Assembly: GCA_027596945.1 (NCBI GenBank)
Contig: JADGJH010000008.1
Coordinates: forward strand, 1-48,954
Reading direction: 5' to 3'
Origin: Physocladia obscura
Taxonomy: Eukaryota; Chytridiomycota; Chytridiomycetes; Chytridiales; Chytriomycetaceae
Length of the DNA stretch: 48,954 nt
Shown here: positions 38,149-48,954 of the stretch, one piece after another
Layout: each line of letters starts with the position of its first letter
Position numbering within the stretch: the first letter of the stretch is position 1
Position numbers and translations under genes: made by a program
The notes under the pieces: model-generated
Database searches by the model: none
What the model was told of the DNA's origin: nothing
Seen by the model: the letters and a program-made list of their open reading frames with translations, nothing else

Positions 38149-40584
38149 TCAATCCACCTTGATGCTACCAAAAATAGATCTCACAAACACTAGGCAGGAA
38201 ACATACCCAACGCTTCCAGTCAAAATCACAAACAACATACTCATCACAAGGCTCCATCCAAAATACAAGAATCCAGAGGCAGCATTATCCACACGAAGTT
38301 TGCGGAAAAAGTAAACTGCGCTATGCAGGAATATGTACACTCCTGAACATCCCGCAGTTAAGAAAGATCTCCATGCCCATCTCCAATCCTGAAGAAAAGA
38401 TAAAAATTTGAAATAAATTTGTCGGCAGTACCAAAAAAAAAACAAAAAAAAAACGCATTTTTACCTCAGAACACAAGTGGAAGTAGCACATCAAAATCGC
38501 AACCTCGCTTGATGTAATCACCAGAATCAAAAACACCAAAAACAAGAATCCAAATACATAGTAAATTTGGTGAAACCAGATTGAATTCATGATGAAGTAG
38601 AGTTCAATAAAGATGGCACCAAACGGAAGAATGCCACCCATTGCAGCTGAAGCCCAGATGTTCAAATAGGCGGGCTGGATCAAGTTTCAACACGCAAACT
38701 AACACAGAAAAAAATAATTCCATACCTGTGTTGGAACTTGACGAGGAATTTGATTTGTCTTGACAGGGTTTTCAATCGTCGGCTGTCTGAAGCCAAAGTA
38801 TGCCCCAACAATACACAGTGGAGTTGAAATCAAGAACCAGAGGGCAATAAGCGCCAGCATAGTCGTAAACGGAACCGCTGCTGATGATTGCGCGCTAATG
38901 AGGACAAAGTTCAAGGTAACGAAAATGAGGAAAATTGTTCCAGGAACTAGCAACGCTGTGAATGCAACATTTTTGTGCCAGTATTCTCCTTGCATCATCT
39001 TGTAAAGACGAGATGAAACATATCCGGCAACACAACCAAAGCAAATGTAAAAGATGATTGTCACTGTGGACAGTGCGCCACGGCTAGATGGCGATAAAAA
39101 TCCAAGTACAGCAAATACTACCATCATATTTAGATTGGAAAGTTGTTAAAAATAAGAGATTCTTACAAAGAGTAACACCAGCCATCAAGAAAATTTGTGC
39201 ACCATTACCAACCAAGACCGAAAGGAGCATCCTTTGCTGGGGCGGCCTAAAAACATCTGCATGGACAAGCTTCCAACCGATATCTTCCTGTCCACCATCT
39301 TCTTCGATAAAGCTGTTGTATCTAGAAATATCCTTATGCAAAGCGCGAAGTAGAATCATTGCAATCATTCCAGTCAGCATGAGAACAATCACAATGCTGT
39401 TGACGATCGAAAACCAGTGGATTTGAGCATCGGTAACGTGCAAGTATTTGTCCCAACGAGTTCCCCAAACAGTATCAGATTTCTGATTTAATTTCAATTG
39501 TCAACACTTATCGAAAGTTATTCGCTCGCTTTCATCCTTGTTGCTGTAGCTCGTTTGGAATAAAATTCTCTCGCTTAGTCCGTTGGCAATAATCGCTCCC
39601 GTTAGTAGACACATCGACATACCTTCCAGGCAACATTATAGTAAAATGAAACCTCAGTCTCTTGTTTTTCAGAAAGCAGCAGGGAGGGTGGGAGGCCAAC
39701 ATAATTGCAGTGGTTCGTCTTGTCGACAACTTTGACGGAGCGGGGAGTGACAATGACACCAACGACACGAAACTTATTGTTGTCTTTGTTGGCATGGTAT
39801 TCGATGGTGATGTCGTAGTGGTTGTAAAAGTACGCGACGCGGTTCTGTTCCGTTTCACCAACAAGAGCACCAAGATCAAAACCAATCTTGTAGTAAGAGT
39901 TGCCGTCGTCGTCGGGGAGCACTTGGGCGGCAGGGAGATTGTCGACATACCTTATTTTCATATTAATAAATTTCATTATTTTATTTATTTAAACGTACCA
40001 GCTCATTGAGTAGTCTTCCTTGATTCTGGGGGATTGATAGTTGTAAGTTAGAGTTCAGTAAGGAGTTTAAGTATGACAGTGAATTACATACTTGAGGTTG
40101 ATGAACTGAGCATCCTCGGCTTTAATGTGGTTAGTGCATAGTTTGACGCACTCTTCATCCTTGAGCATTTTAAGCTAATGATATGTTATGATTAGATTAC
40201 AGCTGAGGTTGAAAGGATTGGGACAAGCTTTAAAGTAACGCTCGTTACTCGTTAGTTGTGATACGCTCGCCAAATAGGCTTATTGGTCACCTGGAAGGGC
40301 GAGTTGTGCAGCCGGTCGCCAAACAGCACGGAGCCCAGCGACTCGCGCTGAACTTCGAGGACATCTGGCGTGCAGAAGTGGAACTTTTCGTAGTAGTAGT
40401 CGTAGGGTAGTAACGACCGCGAGTCGAGCGACGTCAGTGCGTTGACAGTCAGCTGCACCGGGTCACCGTCCTCGTAGTCCTGTGGCGGAAATCCGGGAAG
40501 ATAGTAGGCGTGCACGCGAACAGTGATATCTAGACAGAGCGCGAACCAAACCCAGGCCAGGCGGAGGGGGGGCAAAAGGGTCAT
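38149..40584 (-). CDS. EMP70: Transmembrane 9 superfamily protein (EMP70/TM9SF2-4 type)
   Basis: TM9SF proteins are Golgi/endosomal nine-helix membrane proteins involved in cargo sorting, adhesion and metal homeostasis in fungi. The start at 40584 gives a signal peptide (MTLLPPLRLAWVWFALCL...VHA) followed by YYLPGFPPQDYEDGDPVQLT, the typical luminal start, and LPYDYYYEKFHFC. A large luminal domain precedes nine membrane segments. Signatures include WGTRWDKYLHV, IHWFSIVNSIVIVLML, WKLVHADVFRPP and, near the end, a final segment ending GSIKVD. The C-terminal K-x-D resembles the Golgi retention signal of this family. The divergent RING gene starts 117 nt away. Several introns; borders were not all verified. 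Confidence 0.9.
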
Positions 40585-40701
40585 TTCGTTCTTTCTCTTG
40601 GCAGCAAAACAAATCCCTGTCAGCCACCACCTTTCCCGCCAACCAATCAGCCAATAAACCACTCAGCACACCAACAAACCACTCAACATTTACCTTCTAC
40701 A

Positions 40702-42439
40702 ATGGCAAACTCATCCCCGTCTATCTATGTTGATCTTAAAGCCATCGAATCTTCAAACGATGAAGATGACCAAAGACATGAGGAGGCTCATGAGAATCAA
40801 CCATTTGCTCTTGTGCCTTTCGACGTTGCACCGATAGCCCTGCCTCTCGTTGCCTCTTTGCGCTCCTCCCACATCCACACTCACTCACTCTCTCAGATTC
40901 GCTCACGAATGGCAAAACAAAAACAAAAACAAACGCAATTGCAACCACATATACAAAGACACTGCGACATTTGTGTGCTACTGGCTTACATTGACCATCT
41001 GCAACTGGATCAACGTTACAATCAACAGCCTCAGAACGATCTTGAACTCCCACAGTGCCCCGTGTGCGTCGATATTTTGCAGGCCCCGCATCTTCTCACG
41101 TGCGGCCACTCCTTCTGCTTCGAATGCATCCATGCCTGGCTTTCGTCAATCCCCTCGCGTCGTAAACGCGCTTGTCCTGTCTGCAGGGCTCAGGTTTCTG
41201 CACGTCCTGTCCCAAACAGAGCTCTTGACCATCAGATTGATGCCCATCTGCGTTCAACCAATAATTCTGGCGACGAAAAAAACAATAGTGTCCTGGCCTC
41301 TCGCAAAACCGCTCACGTCAAATTTTCGCGGCTCAAAGATCCGTGGAGCTCCTTGTTTCCCGCGTCTGTCGCGCCTGCTGTTTCCTTAAATGCTAAACGG
41401 TGGGACCCCGAAGATTCTGTTTACCGTTGTCCCGAATGCACCTGGGAAGTTGCCGCTCCAGAATGTATAAACTGCGGGTTGACTTTTGAATCAGATTCTG
41501 ACTCCGACGATAATGATGATGATAACACAAGCGTTGCTGTTCATAACAATAATGTGGAGGACCTTGATGAGGATGAGAATGATGATTATGCCGATGATGA
41601 TGATGACGATGATGCGAATGGAATTTCTGTTGCTCATCGCTACCCCAATCATATTCGTAACCATAATGATGGTGAGGATGAAGAAAATATTGATGATGAA
41701 GACAGCGACTTGGATGGATTTGTTGTCAGTGACGACAGCGACGACGGCAAAAACTGTCGTCGTATCAACAATTATTATCTTAGTGACTCTGAAATCACTG
41801 ATTCCAACATGAACAGCAGCGATTCAGACGATCAACCACTCTCAAAAAGAAGATCGATAACAAATCGAATTATTTCTATTGATTCTGATAATTCTGATGG
41901 TAATACCTCCGATTCTAATGAACACAGCACTGACAACAACAGTGATGACGACGGTGAAGACAACCCAGATGATTCTGTAATTATTGTCTCAACCTCAATG
42001 AAACATGCAAGGAATAACAACAACAATAGTAGTGACAATATTGGTCGCCCAAATAATACCCGCGTTGCTGCCGCTTCCACCGCAAAACCAACTCGTCAAC
42101 AATGGCTCGCGCTTTCTCGTATAATAATAACATCCGATGAAGTCGATGAAGAAGAGGAAGCGGCTGAAGATGAAGAGGAGGAAGAAAGTGATGATGAAAA
42201 TGACTCTGTTGATGAAGCCGAAGAGGAAAATGACACAATTATCCTCTTGGACTCTAAAAAAAAAGACTTTCAATCGCAGCAAAAATCCATGAAAAATGGC
42301 AACCGCAGCAACAAGTTAATTTCGCATTCCAGCAACACCGAGAGTAGCGACAGCAATAGCGACAGCTCATCGTTGTCAGACAACGACGAATCTCAACCGC
42401 TAACACTGCAACGAAAGCAAATACAGGTGCAATTTCAAC

Positions 42440-42487
<48 letters not shown>

Positions 42488-42894
42488 CATCACCATCTGA
42501 CGCATCCAATAGTGACGACGAAGATGATATTCACGAGACAAAAGTTCGAGAAAAAAACAACAAACGAAAAGTGGGCACTGCATTCACCAATGATAATGAT
42601 ATTGATGACAGCAATGGAAGCGATGATGACAGTGATGAAGAGGCAGCTGTGTTCCGAAAAGTGTTGAACAGCACACGTGTCAATAAGCATGATGACAACA
42701 GCAAAAGCAGAAGCAGTAATAATCCCAGAAATGGTAATCGTGTTGAATTACATGGAAAACGTGGCGGTGGTGGTGGAAGTAACCAAAGCAAAAATAAAAA
42801 AGCTCAGAGCAAGAATAGGAATGAAAACGGCGAAAGTAAAAATAGTGGTGGTGTTGGTGGTGATAAACACCAGAAAAAGCAAAGGCATAAATGA
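40702..42894 (+). CDS. RING-finger protein with long acidic, Ser/Asn/Asp-rich tail
   Basis: A single-exon gene of 730 aa. A C3HC4 RING is at about residues 118-168: CPVCVDILQAPHLLTCGHSF, then CFECIHAW and ACPVCRA. RING proteins of this kind are usually E3 ubiquitin ligases. At about 240-262 a second possible zinc motif reads YRCPECTWEVAAPECINCG (C-x2-C...C-x2-C). From about residue 265 to the end the protein is almost all Asp, Asn, Ser and Glu, with a polyserine run encoded by a TCA repeat. The tail turns basic and glycine-rich at the end (KRGGGGGSNQSKNKK). Fungal homologues with this RING-plus-second-motif layout exist, but I cannot name an orthologue or substrate. Confidence 0.85.
42441..42485 (+). 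repeat. (TCA)n microsatellite coding for polyserine
   Basis: About 14-15 tandem TCA/ATC units within the RING gene, in frame as Ser. It is likely length-variable between isolates. Confidence 0.95.
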
Positions 42895-43083
42895 ATATAT
42901 TTATTTACCTTTCTTTTTTTTTTTTTTTTTTTTGGAAACCTCTAAGGCGGAAGCCGCAAAAAAAATGATTTAGTAGGTCGGCTGTAGGTTTCTATTTGGA
43001 AATGATCGTTTTACCATGGAACCCTTAGTGTTTATGGCGCAAAACGAGAAGAGTCAACAAAAAAATTCTATTTGATATACTCT
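42895..43083. other. Convergent spacer with poly-T tract
   Basis: Short spacer between the 3' ends of the RING gene and the transporter gene, with a long T run at about 42914-42933. No gene is seen. Confidence 0.5.
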
Positions 43084-44788
43084 CTACAAAAAATTACTCT
43101 TAGCCCGAACCCTTTCACCATAAATATACAACAAAATCGGAGCTGGAAATCCAATAAACAGACCCACAAATGCCAAAATTGAATTTCCCCATCCATATCC
43201 AAATTGCACGTACATATCAGACGAAAACAAAGGGAAACCAAATCCAGCGAGAGAACGCAAAAACCCAACAGCAGCAAGAGCAGACGCGCTATACATTGTG
43301 TACACATCAACGGTGTAAACAGTCAAAGACTGGAAAGTAATATTCACACTGCATGCAAAAATTGCGATTCCAAGATCCACAATTGCCCAGTGCAGGCCGT
43401 ATTCAGCAGCCCAGCCGTAGATAAAGAGACCGATTGGAAGAGCGGCAGCTGCAGGAATGCACACCTATTTTTTTTCAAAGTCTGAGTTACACTTTTTTTT
43501 TTTTTTGAACATTATTCATTTTTTGTTTACCAGAAGTCGATATTCCGGCTTATGCTCGGTATTGTACCGCTTTTGGAGAAACATGGATGTATAATCAATC
43601 AACCCGCCGGAAAGCCGATTGCCAACCAAGAAGCCCAACCCAAGTGCCAAATAATGAAAACTGGAGGTTTGAGTTGTTTCATCGTATTTGAGGACAAACA
43701 GGGACGAATATGTTGTCAAAACAATATACATAATTCCGTAGACGAAAGCCATAAGAAGAGCAATAATTTGAGCGATAGGTTGAGTCCCGAGCAAGATGAA
43801 CGGGCGAATAATAGCAGTGCTGAGAACTTGCGAAACCTTCGGTTCAGGGTTTGGCCTACGATTGACATTTTTAATGAATTATTAATGAAAAATTTTCCAA
43901 ACCCACAAATTCAAAAACTTGATTAAAAAAATAAGTAAAAATACTGTGATGAAGGTTCCTTCAACGAAGGGGAAATTTTTCTTGCACGGGATTCAAGCAA
44001 TGGACCAAAGGTTTCCGGAAGCAAAAAAGTGCCAGCAATCGCAAGAATAGTAGTAATGATCGAAACAGCAAAAAACACCCAATGCCAGGTAGTGTTTTGA
44101 GTCAGAACGCCTCCGACGATAGGGCCAAGAGCAGGGGCGAGAATAACTCCCAGAGCATAGTACGCCATGGCAGAGCCCGTCTCGGACAAACCGAATAAAT
44201 CCGCAATAATCGCACCTGACACAGCTATAGGAGCTGAGCCACCAAAACCAGCAAGGAACCGGAAAATTAAAATTTGCGTAGCATTTGTGGCGAATCCACA
44301 GGCTGCGTTGAAAATAATGAAAAACCAAAGGGAGCATTGGAGGATTTTGTATCGACCATAAACTTCAGAGAGTGGCGCAAGAATTAATGGACCGAATGCA
44401 TACGCAAGGACAAAGATCGACAATGTCATCTCCTCGAGGATTGTGGGTTCAAGTTGCAGGTCTTTTTGGCGTGATTAAAATTGATAATATCATCAATAAG
44501 AAGGTTCAATTTTTTCGTTATACCTATTGCCATACTTGGTAAAGCGGGTGCGACCATTGAGGATGAAATAGGCGAGATAAAAGTGTATAGAGAAGCAATG
44601 GTTACAGCCCTCCATTTTTTGGCTCTGGGCCAGTCATGTGGATTCGTCGAATTCGGAGAGTTTGCAGAATGAGTTTCGGTAGGAGCTGTCATATCCTCCA
44701 CCACCAACTCCACTACTAAAACTGGCGTTTCGTCATTTTTACTTCCACTCACGCCGTCACTTTTGCCGCTTCCTTCAACTGTAATCAT
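43084..44788 (-). CDS. Major facilitator transporter, DHA1 drug:H+ antiporter family
   Basis: A 12-helix MFS transporter of the fungal DHA1 type, which exports drugs, polyamines or other small molecules in exchange for protons. Exons run 44524-44788, 43945-44461, then two or more down to the TAG at 43084-43086; the first two junctions keep frame. The N-terminus is a hydrophilic Ser/Glu-rich tail, then HDWPRAKKWRAVTIASLYTF starts helix 1. The motif-A loop reads LAPLSEVYGRYKI, an RFLAGFGGSAP stretch follows, and the antiporter motif C is seen as ALGPIVGGVL. The C-terminal half begins after the central loop (RPFILLGTQP) and ends in a short cytosolic tail. Substrate cannot be told from sequence. 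Confidence 0.9.
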
Positions 44789-46133
44789 TTCAGAAAAAAA
44801 AAAAAAAAAAATTTGGTTGTTTGAACCCAGTCAGAAGAAAATTTTGTGTAATTGGCTTGTGTGGATTCAACCGAAAATGAAACTGATATGGCGATAATGC
44901 TATTTTAATTTGTAATAATTTTCTGTTTCTTGCTGGAATATATTTGTATCGCTTGATTTGAAATCTTTACTAAACTAAACAAGCACCAGACATTCTGGTC
45001 CGGCTGGCTGTCTGAACACCCCTCTTTCCAGTATTTTTTTACACTGGAAGTGTAATCTATCCAATTTCTACAGGAAACCAGTGGCAAACTTGCAACTAAA
45101 GTATTGGCAGTGCATATGTGTATACATCCTAGCTTTCTATGCGCATTCTTTTTTTATACACTGTGTAAATAAATGTGTTAACACTAGTTAGAACACATAA
45201 TTAATTTTTCAGCAGGCTCTAGACTTTATAGTTTGACAGTCACATGCCTGTTTCCAATTTCATTTGTTCTTGACTTGTTGAAAGGCCTTATCTGATATTT
45301 CTTGGTATTTTTGTAGTCGCAAAATCCAGTCACAACAATTATAGAAAGTTCTCAAATTTCACAATTGTCAGGATTGATTGTGAATGAAAATCTTGAAAAC
45401 TCACTTGTCAAATGAAACAAGGAGTTGTTATCTGACGAAGAGGCTGAACTATTTAAGGATACACCAAAATAATAAAATATAGGCAAATAGAAAAACTGCA
45501 ACACTGAAACTCACCCTATCATGTGAATCTTGTGCAACAATACCACAATATAAAAAAATGTGGAAAATCTGAGAAAATTGATGAGAGCGCTGTAGTGCTT
45601 TGACACTTCATAGTTAACAAACCAATTCCTGTCAGAGTACGGAAAGAAGCACATATTGTGGTATGAGTTACGACAACGCTGTACTGGTATGAATTTACGC
45701 TGGATGCTGCAGAACACGTGAACACAGAATGAAAGTTACAATGGCCATTAGCAACTGAACGAGGAAACACAGCTACGCAACAATTATTGGTACTGCAAGC
45801 ACCTTGCACAACAAAATATATTCTTTAAACATATTCTGTATACAGAAAGAATTAAATACTGCAAGTCGATGCCCAGGAGAAAACGACTACTGCCGGAAAG
45901 TTTGAAGAAGAGAGTATACAGAAAAAAAGCAAATAAAAAGGAATCTTGTGATAAAGTAGATAACATGATCGAATGTGCCAAACCAGATGATGACAAAAAA
46001 TCTGTGAGTGAATGAATCTTCGACATTGTTAAGCAAGATGATACAAACCACACAGCCAAATTCAGCATGATTGATTGTGGGTGCAAATGTTTGAAACTGT
46101 ACATTTCACAATTTTATAGGTTACTTTAATTTG
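44789..46133. other. Longest intergenic region in the window
   Basis: About 1.35 kb between the 5' end of the transporter gene and the 3' end of UTP22, both on the - strand. It starts with a run of about 18 A. A small hairpin (TTCCAGT/ACTGGAA around a 10-nt loop) lies at 45026-45049. The part from about 45232 on shows traces of decayed coding sequence, listed separately. No intact gene, tRNA or clear repeat is seen. Confidence 0.7.
45232..46130 (+). pseudogene. Possible decayed coding sequence of unknown origin
   Basis: Three stretches on the + strand look protein-coding but are broken. Frame 2 at 45317-45469 (VTTIIESSQISQLSGLIVNE) has one internal TGA. The next frame at 45457-45825 runs 123 codons with four TGA and no TAA or TAG (part reads VNKPIPVRVRKEAHIVV). 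Frame 2 again at 45752-46130 runs about 125 codons with one TGA (part reads MPRRKRLLPESLKKRVYRKK). The stretches overlap, as expected after indels. No family is recognised; a transposon or old inserted gene are options. TGA is also the commonest stop triplet in this stretch, so chance is not excluded. Confidence 0.3.
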
Positions 46134-48954
46134 TTAATAATGCACGGAAACTACGTGAACAACAATTCCTGTTCCCAACCGTCCAATCTCTGCTCCAATT
46201 GATGTATAATCTGGCACAACTGTTGCCTTGCCCCTTTTCTTACTTTTGTCTCCCTTTCTCCTCTTTTTTTCCCCAGGATTTTATTTGAATGTTTGATGTT
46301 GTTTTTGTTGTGGTGTATCAGGCTTCGAAACAAAATCAAAAAAAAAAAAAAAATCAAAAAAATTATAAACCTCATCTTGGTCATCTTTTTTATCCTCTAG
46401 AACGAGCTGTGGCATGACACTGAAAGGAATATTTACTTTCCACGGCTGCTCCGCAACAACAAGTTTCTTGTTGAGCAAAACTCCAATACGATCTCCGCCG
46501 TTGATATCAAAGAAGAATGTTGCAGTATCAGCAAATGCATTCTAAACATGGACGTACAGTAAAATAAATAAACACAATGTCAGAGAACCCATCAAAAAAA
46601 CAAAAGCTAAAAACTAAAGGCTAAACAAAAAAAAAGGGAAAAAAGAAAAACCTCTAGATCCTTGACGTAATTGACGACAGGATTAAATTCCTCGAGGAAT
46701 CGCTGGAGTGGCCTCTTTTCAAGCGCAACAAGGTTTTTGAATGCGCTTTTTGGTTGCGGGAGTTTGGCAGCATTGTATGCAATGTTTTGGTGATATGTTG
46801 GCAGCTTTGATACATCGAGCTGGATAATGTAGTCATATCCATCCGTTGGCGTGACAAAAATTTTCTGTTTTAAATGAGAGGGAGTTAGATGCTTGTTTTT
46901 GGTATGTGTTTGAAAAACTAACAGCAATCTCGGATTCATCGCCATTGACAATCGCATCTTTCAACAACTTATACGCCGCTTTCGCCAACTGCTTAACGCG
47001 TTTCAAAACAATTAAGCTAGGTCCATCCTTTGTCCAATAGAATCCAGATTCATCAAAAACAGTCGGAAGACACATGACACCGCTTTTTTTGTTTCTTCCA
47101 TCGCCAAACTTTTCTAAAACCTCGCTCTTCTTGTTCGTCGGAAATTCACCCTTCTCAAATTCCACAACCATCGCCTCCTTTTCCCACTCCCACTTCCAAA
47201 ATACCTCTAGAACTCTCAAAACCCCCGCAAATACACTCGCCGGCGCGCTCGGATACGCTGTCGTCGCCCCCGCACCCGCCGCATGCTCAGAAAACACACG
47301 CACTACAATCAATTCCACCGCCTCCTCCGTGAAATGCGGCATCACCCAATGTGCAGCCAACCACCGCTTCACCAGTCGTGCAGTCGCGCTCATTTGCGCG
47401 TACTTGAAGTGCGCGTTCTGATATGCGAGCGTGTGCACCCCGTGCGCACGGTAAACCCGGTCGGTCGCGTCGAACCGCGTCTGCGCTGCTGCTTTGATTG
47501 CGCCGTCGCCCGATTGTTCCGCCGCTTTCACCGCCGCTGCTGCAAGCTTCGTTTCGCGCCCCGTTCGTATGCGTGCGCAGAATTCGTAACCGTTTTTCAT
47601 TCGCACGCTGATGGTTCCGGTTGTGAGGTCTTTTAGGTCGGGCTTTGTGACTGTTGCTCGTGTTCCAGGAAACTGACGCGTAATTTGTTCGGCGATTTTT
47701 ATACCAAATGCGAGTTTCATGTATTGAAGCGCTGGGATTGTGTCGGATGGCCATTTGTAACTGTCTTCGAAGTCAATAAGGACATTAATTTTGTCGCGTT
47801 GAATGGGATTGAGCCGGCCGAAGTTGTCGCCCGCAAGTGAGGGTTGGGGGACAAATGTGGAACTGTTTCGCAGTGCGGAATCACAGGCAACAATCGATGT
47901 GATTTCGAGAGGTATATCTTCCAAACTTTTTACAGATTTCGAAAATTCGTTGAATGCTTCAGTTGCGTTCAGGAATGTGTTCACTCTGTGTTCAATTTCA
48001 GATGATTTCTTGTTTCCGCCAAACTCCTTCAAAACATTTCCAAATTGATTTCCCCAGAACGTCAGGTTTTCTTCAGAAACTGATACATGTCTAGAAACGA
48101 GATATGCCGCCATTCTTCCAGTTATAAGAATCCGATCTTCCACATTGTTGTCTGTTTCCCAAACTACACTTTCTGTTAGTGATCCATCCGTAAAGCGGCG
48201 CAATGATGACTTTGTTCCCCACAAACGCCTGAAGCTTTCAATTGCTTTTGTATCCTCTCCACTTTGTGGCCCATACTCCACAGGTTCAATAGCAGTGTCA
48301 TAATTTAAAATGAGTCCGATCAATATTGCACTATCTTTGTCATCTTCAGGTGTTGGTTTATTCAAATCCCAAGTTATTGTCGGTTGGACAATAGCGTCAG
48401 AAACCTTGATTAATCTCGTTCGCACTTTAATACCAAGTCTCAAAAGCCGAGAAACGAAGTGGGTAAAAAACTGTCGCTTAGATGGCCAATCTATTTGAAT
48501 ACTCGGTTTATATCCAGCAAAAGATTCTGGAATCTTATTAATCCTGTTGTGTGCTTTCGTTAATAATAAATATAGGAATAACACAAACCAAACCTGACAA
48601 TCAAGTCAAAATAACCAGCCGGATCAGTTAAGTTTTTCAAAAACAATGCATCAAATCTATCGCTGCCAAGATCTTTGAACAAATTGATGCTGGCTCTCGC
48701 TTCAAACTGCAAATGATTCAAAGTGGAAGCGTTAACAAACGCCGCGAGGTTGTATCTTCCTGTTGAATCCACAATGGCACAATCAAACTGAGATTTGAAT
48801 GCCTCCGCAGAAAACTACATGAAAAAAATGAGAAGAAAAAGATTAGAACCACAGTTTATAAAAGTTGGTTAGATTTTTAATTTACATCGGGATCATCAAT
48901 TGCACTTCCGTCAGGTGTCAAGAATATTGGAGATTCGGCAAAGTTGTGTATTGC
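46134..48954 (-). CDS. UTP22: U3 snoRNP protein UTP22/NOL6 (Nrap), C-terminal part
   Basis: UTP22 is a component of the small-subunit processome that, with Rrp7, assembles on pre-18S rRNA; it carries tandem inactive nucleotidyltransferase-like domains. The gene enters from beyond the window end and reads leftward. Signatures include FAGYKPSIQIDWPSKRQFF, the highly conserved FRRLWGTKSSLRRFTDGSL, LITGRMAAYLVSRHVSVSEE and the C-terminal WVMPHFTEEAVELIVVRVF. The largest exon covers about 46930-48540. The visible coding end is at 46134-46136 (TAA): an intron at 46263-46370, with a poly-T tract, splices DDQDE to RRKGDKSKKRGKATVV, and the protein ends GRLGTGIVVHVVSVHY. Reading on into the intron would give a false Phe-rich end. 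The N-terminal part is outside the window. Confidence 0.92.

Noticed and set aside
41486..41812. Met-rich 108-codon frame inside the RING gene
   Set aside because: Artifact of GAT/GAC/AAT repeats read in another frame (ATGATGATG); no independent support.
45026..45049. Hairpin TTCCAGT/ACTGGAA as a possible transposon end or terminator
   Set aside because: Only a 7-bp stem around a 10-nt loop, no second copy noticed and no target duplication; expected by chance in 49 kb.
45784..46104. 106-codon - strand frame in the long intergenic region
   Set aside because: Ser/Leu/Phe-rich composition typical of the antisense of a Lys/Glu-rich stretch; no domain, signal or splicing context.
47287..47754. 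155-codon - strand frame within UTP22
   Set aside because: It is a shifted frame of the long UTP22 exon, which has strong family signatures.

Overview
This is a gene-dense eukaryotic nuclear window from an AT-rich genome. Genes carry many short GT-AG introns (mostly about 40-110 nt), short spacers and A/T homopolymers. It most resembles a zoosporic (chytrid-type) fungus. Fungal-type genes are TMA16, CGR1, a DHA1 drug:H+ antiporter, a Ran1/Ksp1-like kinase and UTP22. A complete adenylate kinase 7, a flagellar enzyme absent from non-flagellated fungi, argues for a swimming stage. The organism call is inference from gene content; no rRNA, mitochondrial or marker-gene evidence is available.

Layout: (1) 1-4445, + strand: the 3' part of the exosome nuclease DIS3, then V-ATPase subunit a after only 23 nt. 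The subunit-a coding frame is broken by one extra A near 1859-1863. (2) 4531-9471, - strand: a cyclin Y orthologue and AK7. AK7 shares a 59-nt divergent intergenic region with an uncharacterised IQ-motif gene (9531-11900, +). (3) 12153-17706, +: phosphomannose isomerase and a Ran1/Ksp1-type kinase with a long low-complexity N-terminus and a 44-codon upstream ORF. (4) 17815-23241, -: NAA15 (NatA scaffold), CGR1 (ribosome biogenesis, 27 nt upstream of NAA15) and TMA16, with a scaffold gap between CGR1 and TMA16. (5) 23584-33229, +: an 886-aa two-finger transcription factor, cohesin SMC1, UBC13 and ribosomal protein eL43. (6) 33339-40584, -: FACT subunit SPT16 (second scaffold gap in an intron) and a TM9SF/EMP70 protein. 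(7) 40702-42894, +: a RING protein with a very long acidic/serine tail. (8) 43084-44788, -: a DHA1 transporter. (9) 44789-46133: a 1.3-kb spacer with traces of decayed coding sequence. (10) 46134-end, -: the C-terminal part of UTP22/NOL6.

Most genes are conserved housekeeping functions: RNA decay, ribosome biogenesis, chromatin, cohesin, ubiquitin and vacuolar acidification. They do not form a pathway cluster. I see no clear novel multi-gene system. The best leads are the AK7/IQ divergent pair, the cyclin Y orthologue with both membrane-anchor and 14-3-3-type motifs, two same-strand spacers under 30 nt, first exons that appear to hold only the start codon, and the decayed coding region at 45.2-46.1 kb. 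Reading frames were checked exon by exon for DIS3, subunit a, cyclin Y, AK7, MPI, the kinase, CGR1, TMA16, UBC13 and eL43. Exon structures of NAA15, SMC1, SPT16, TM9SF and UTP22 were followed only in part.
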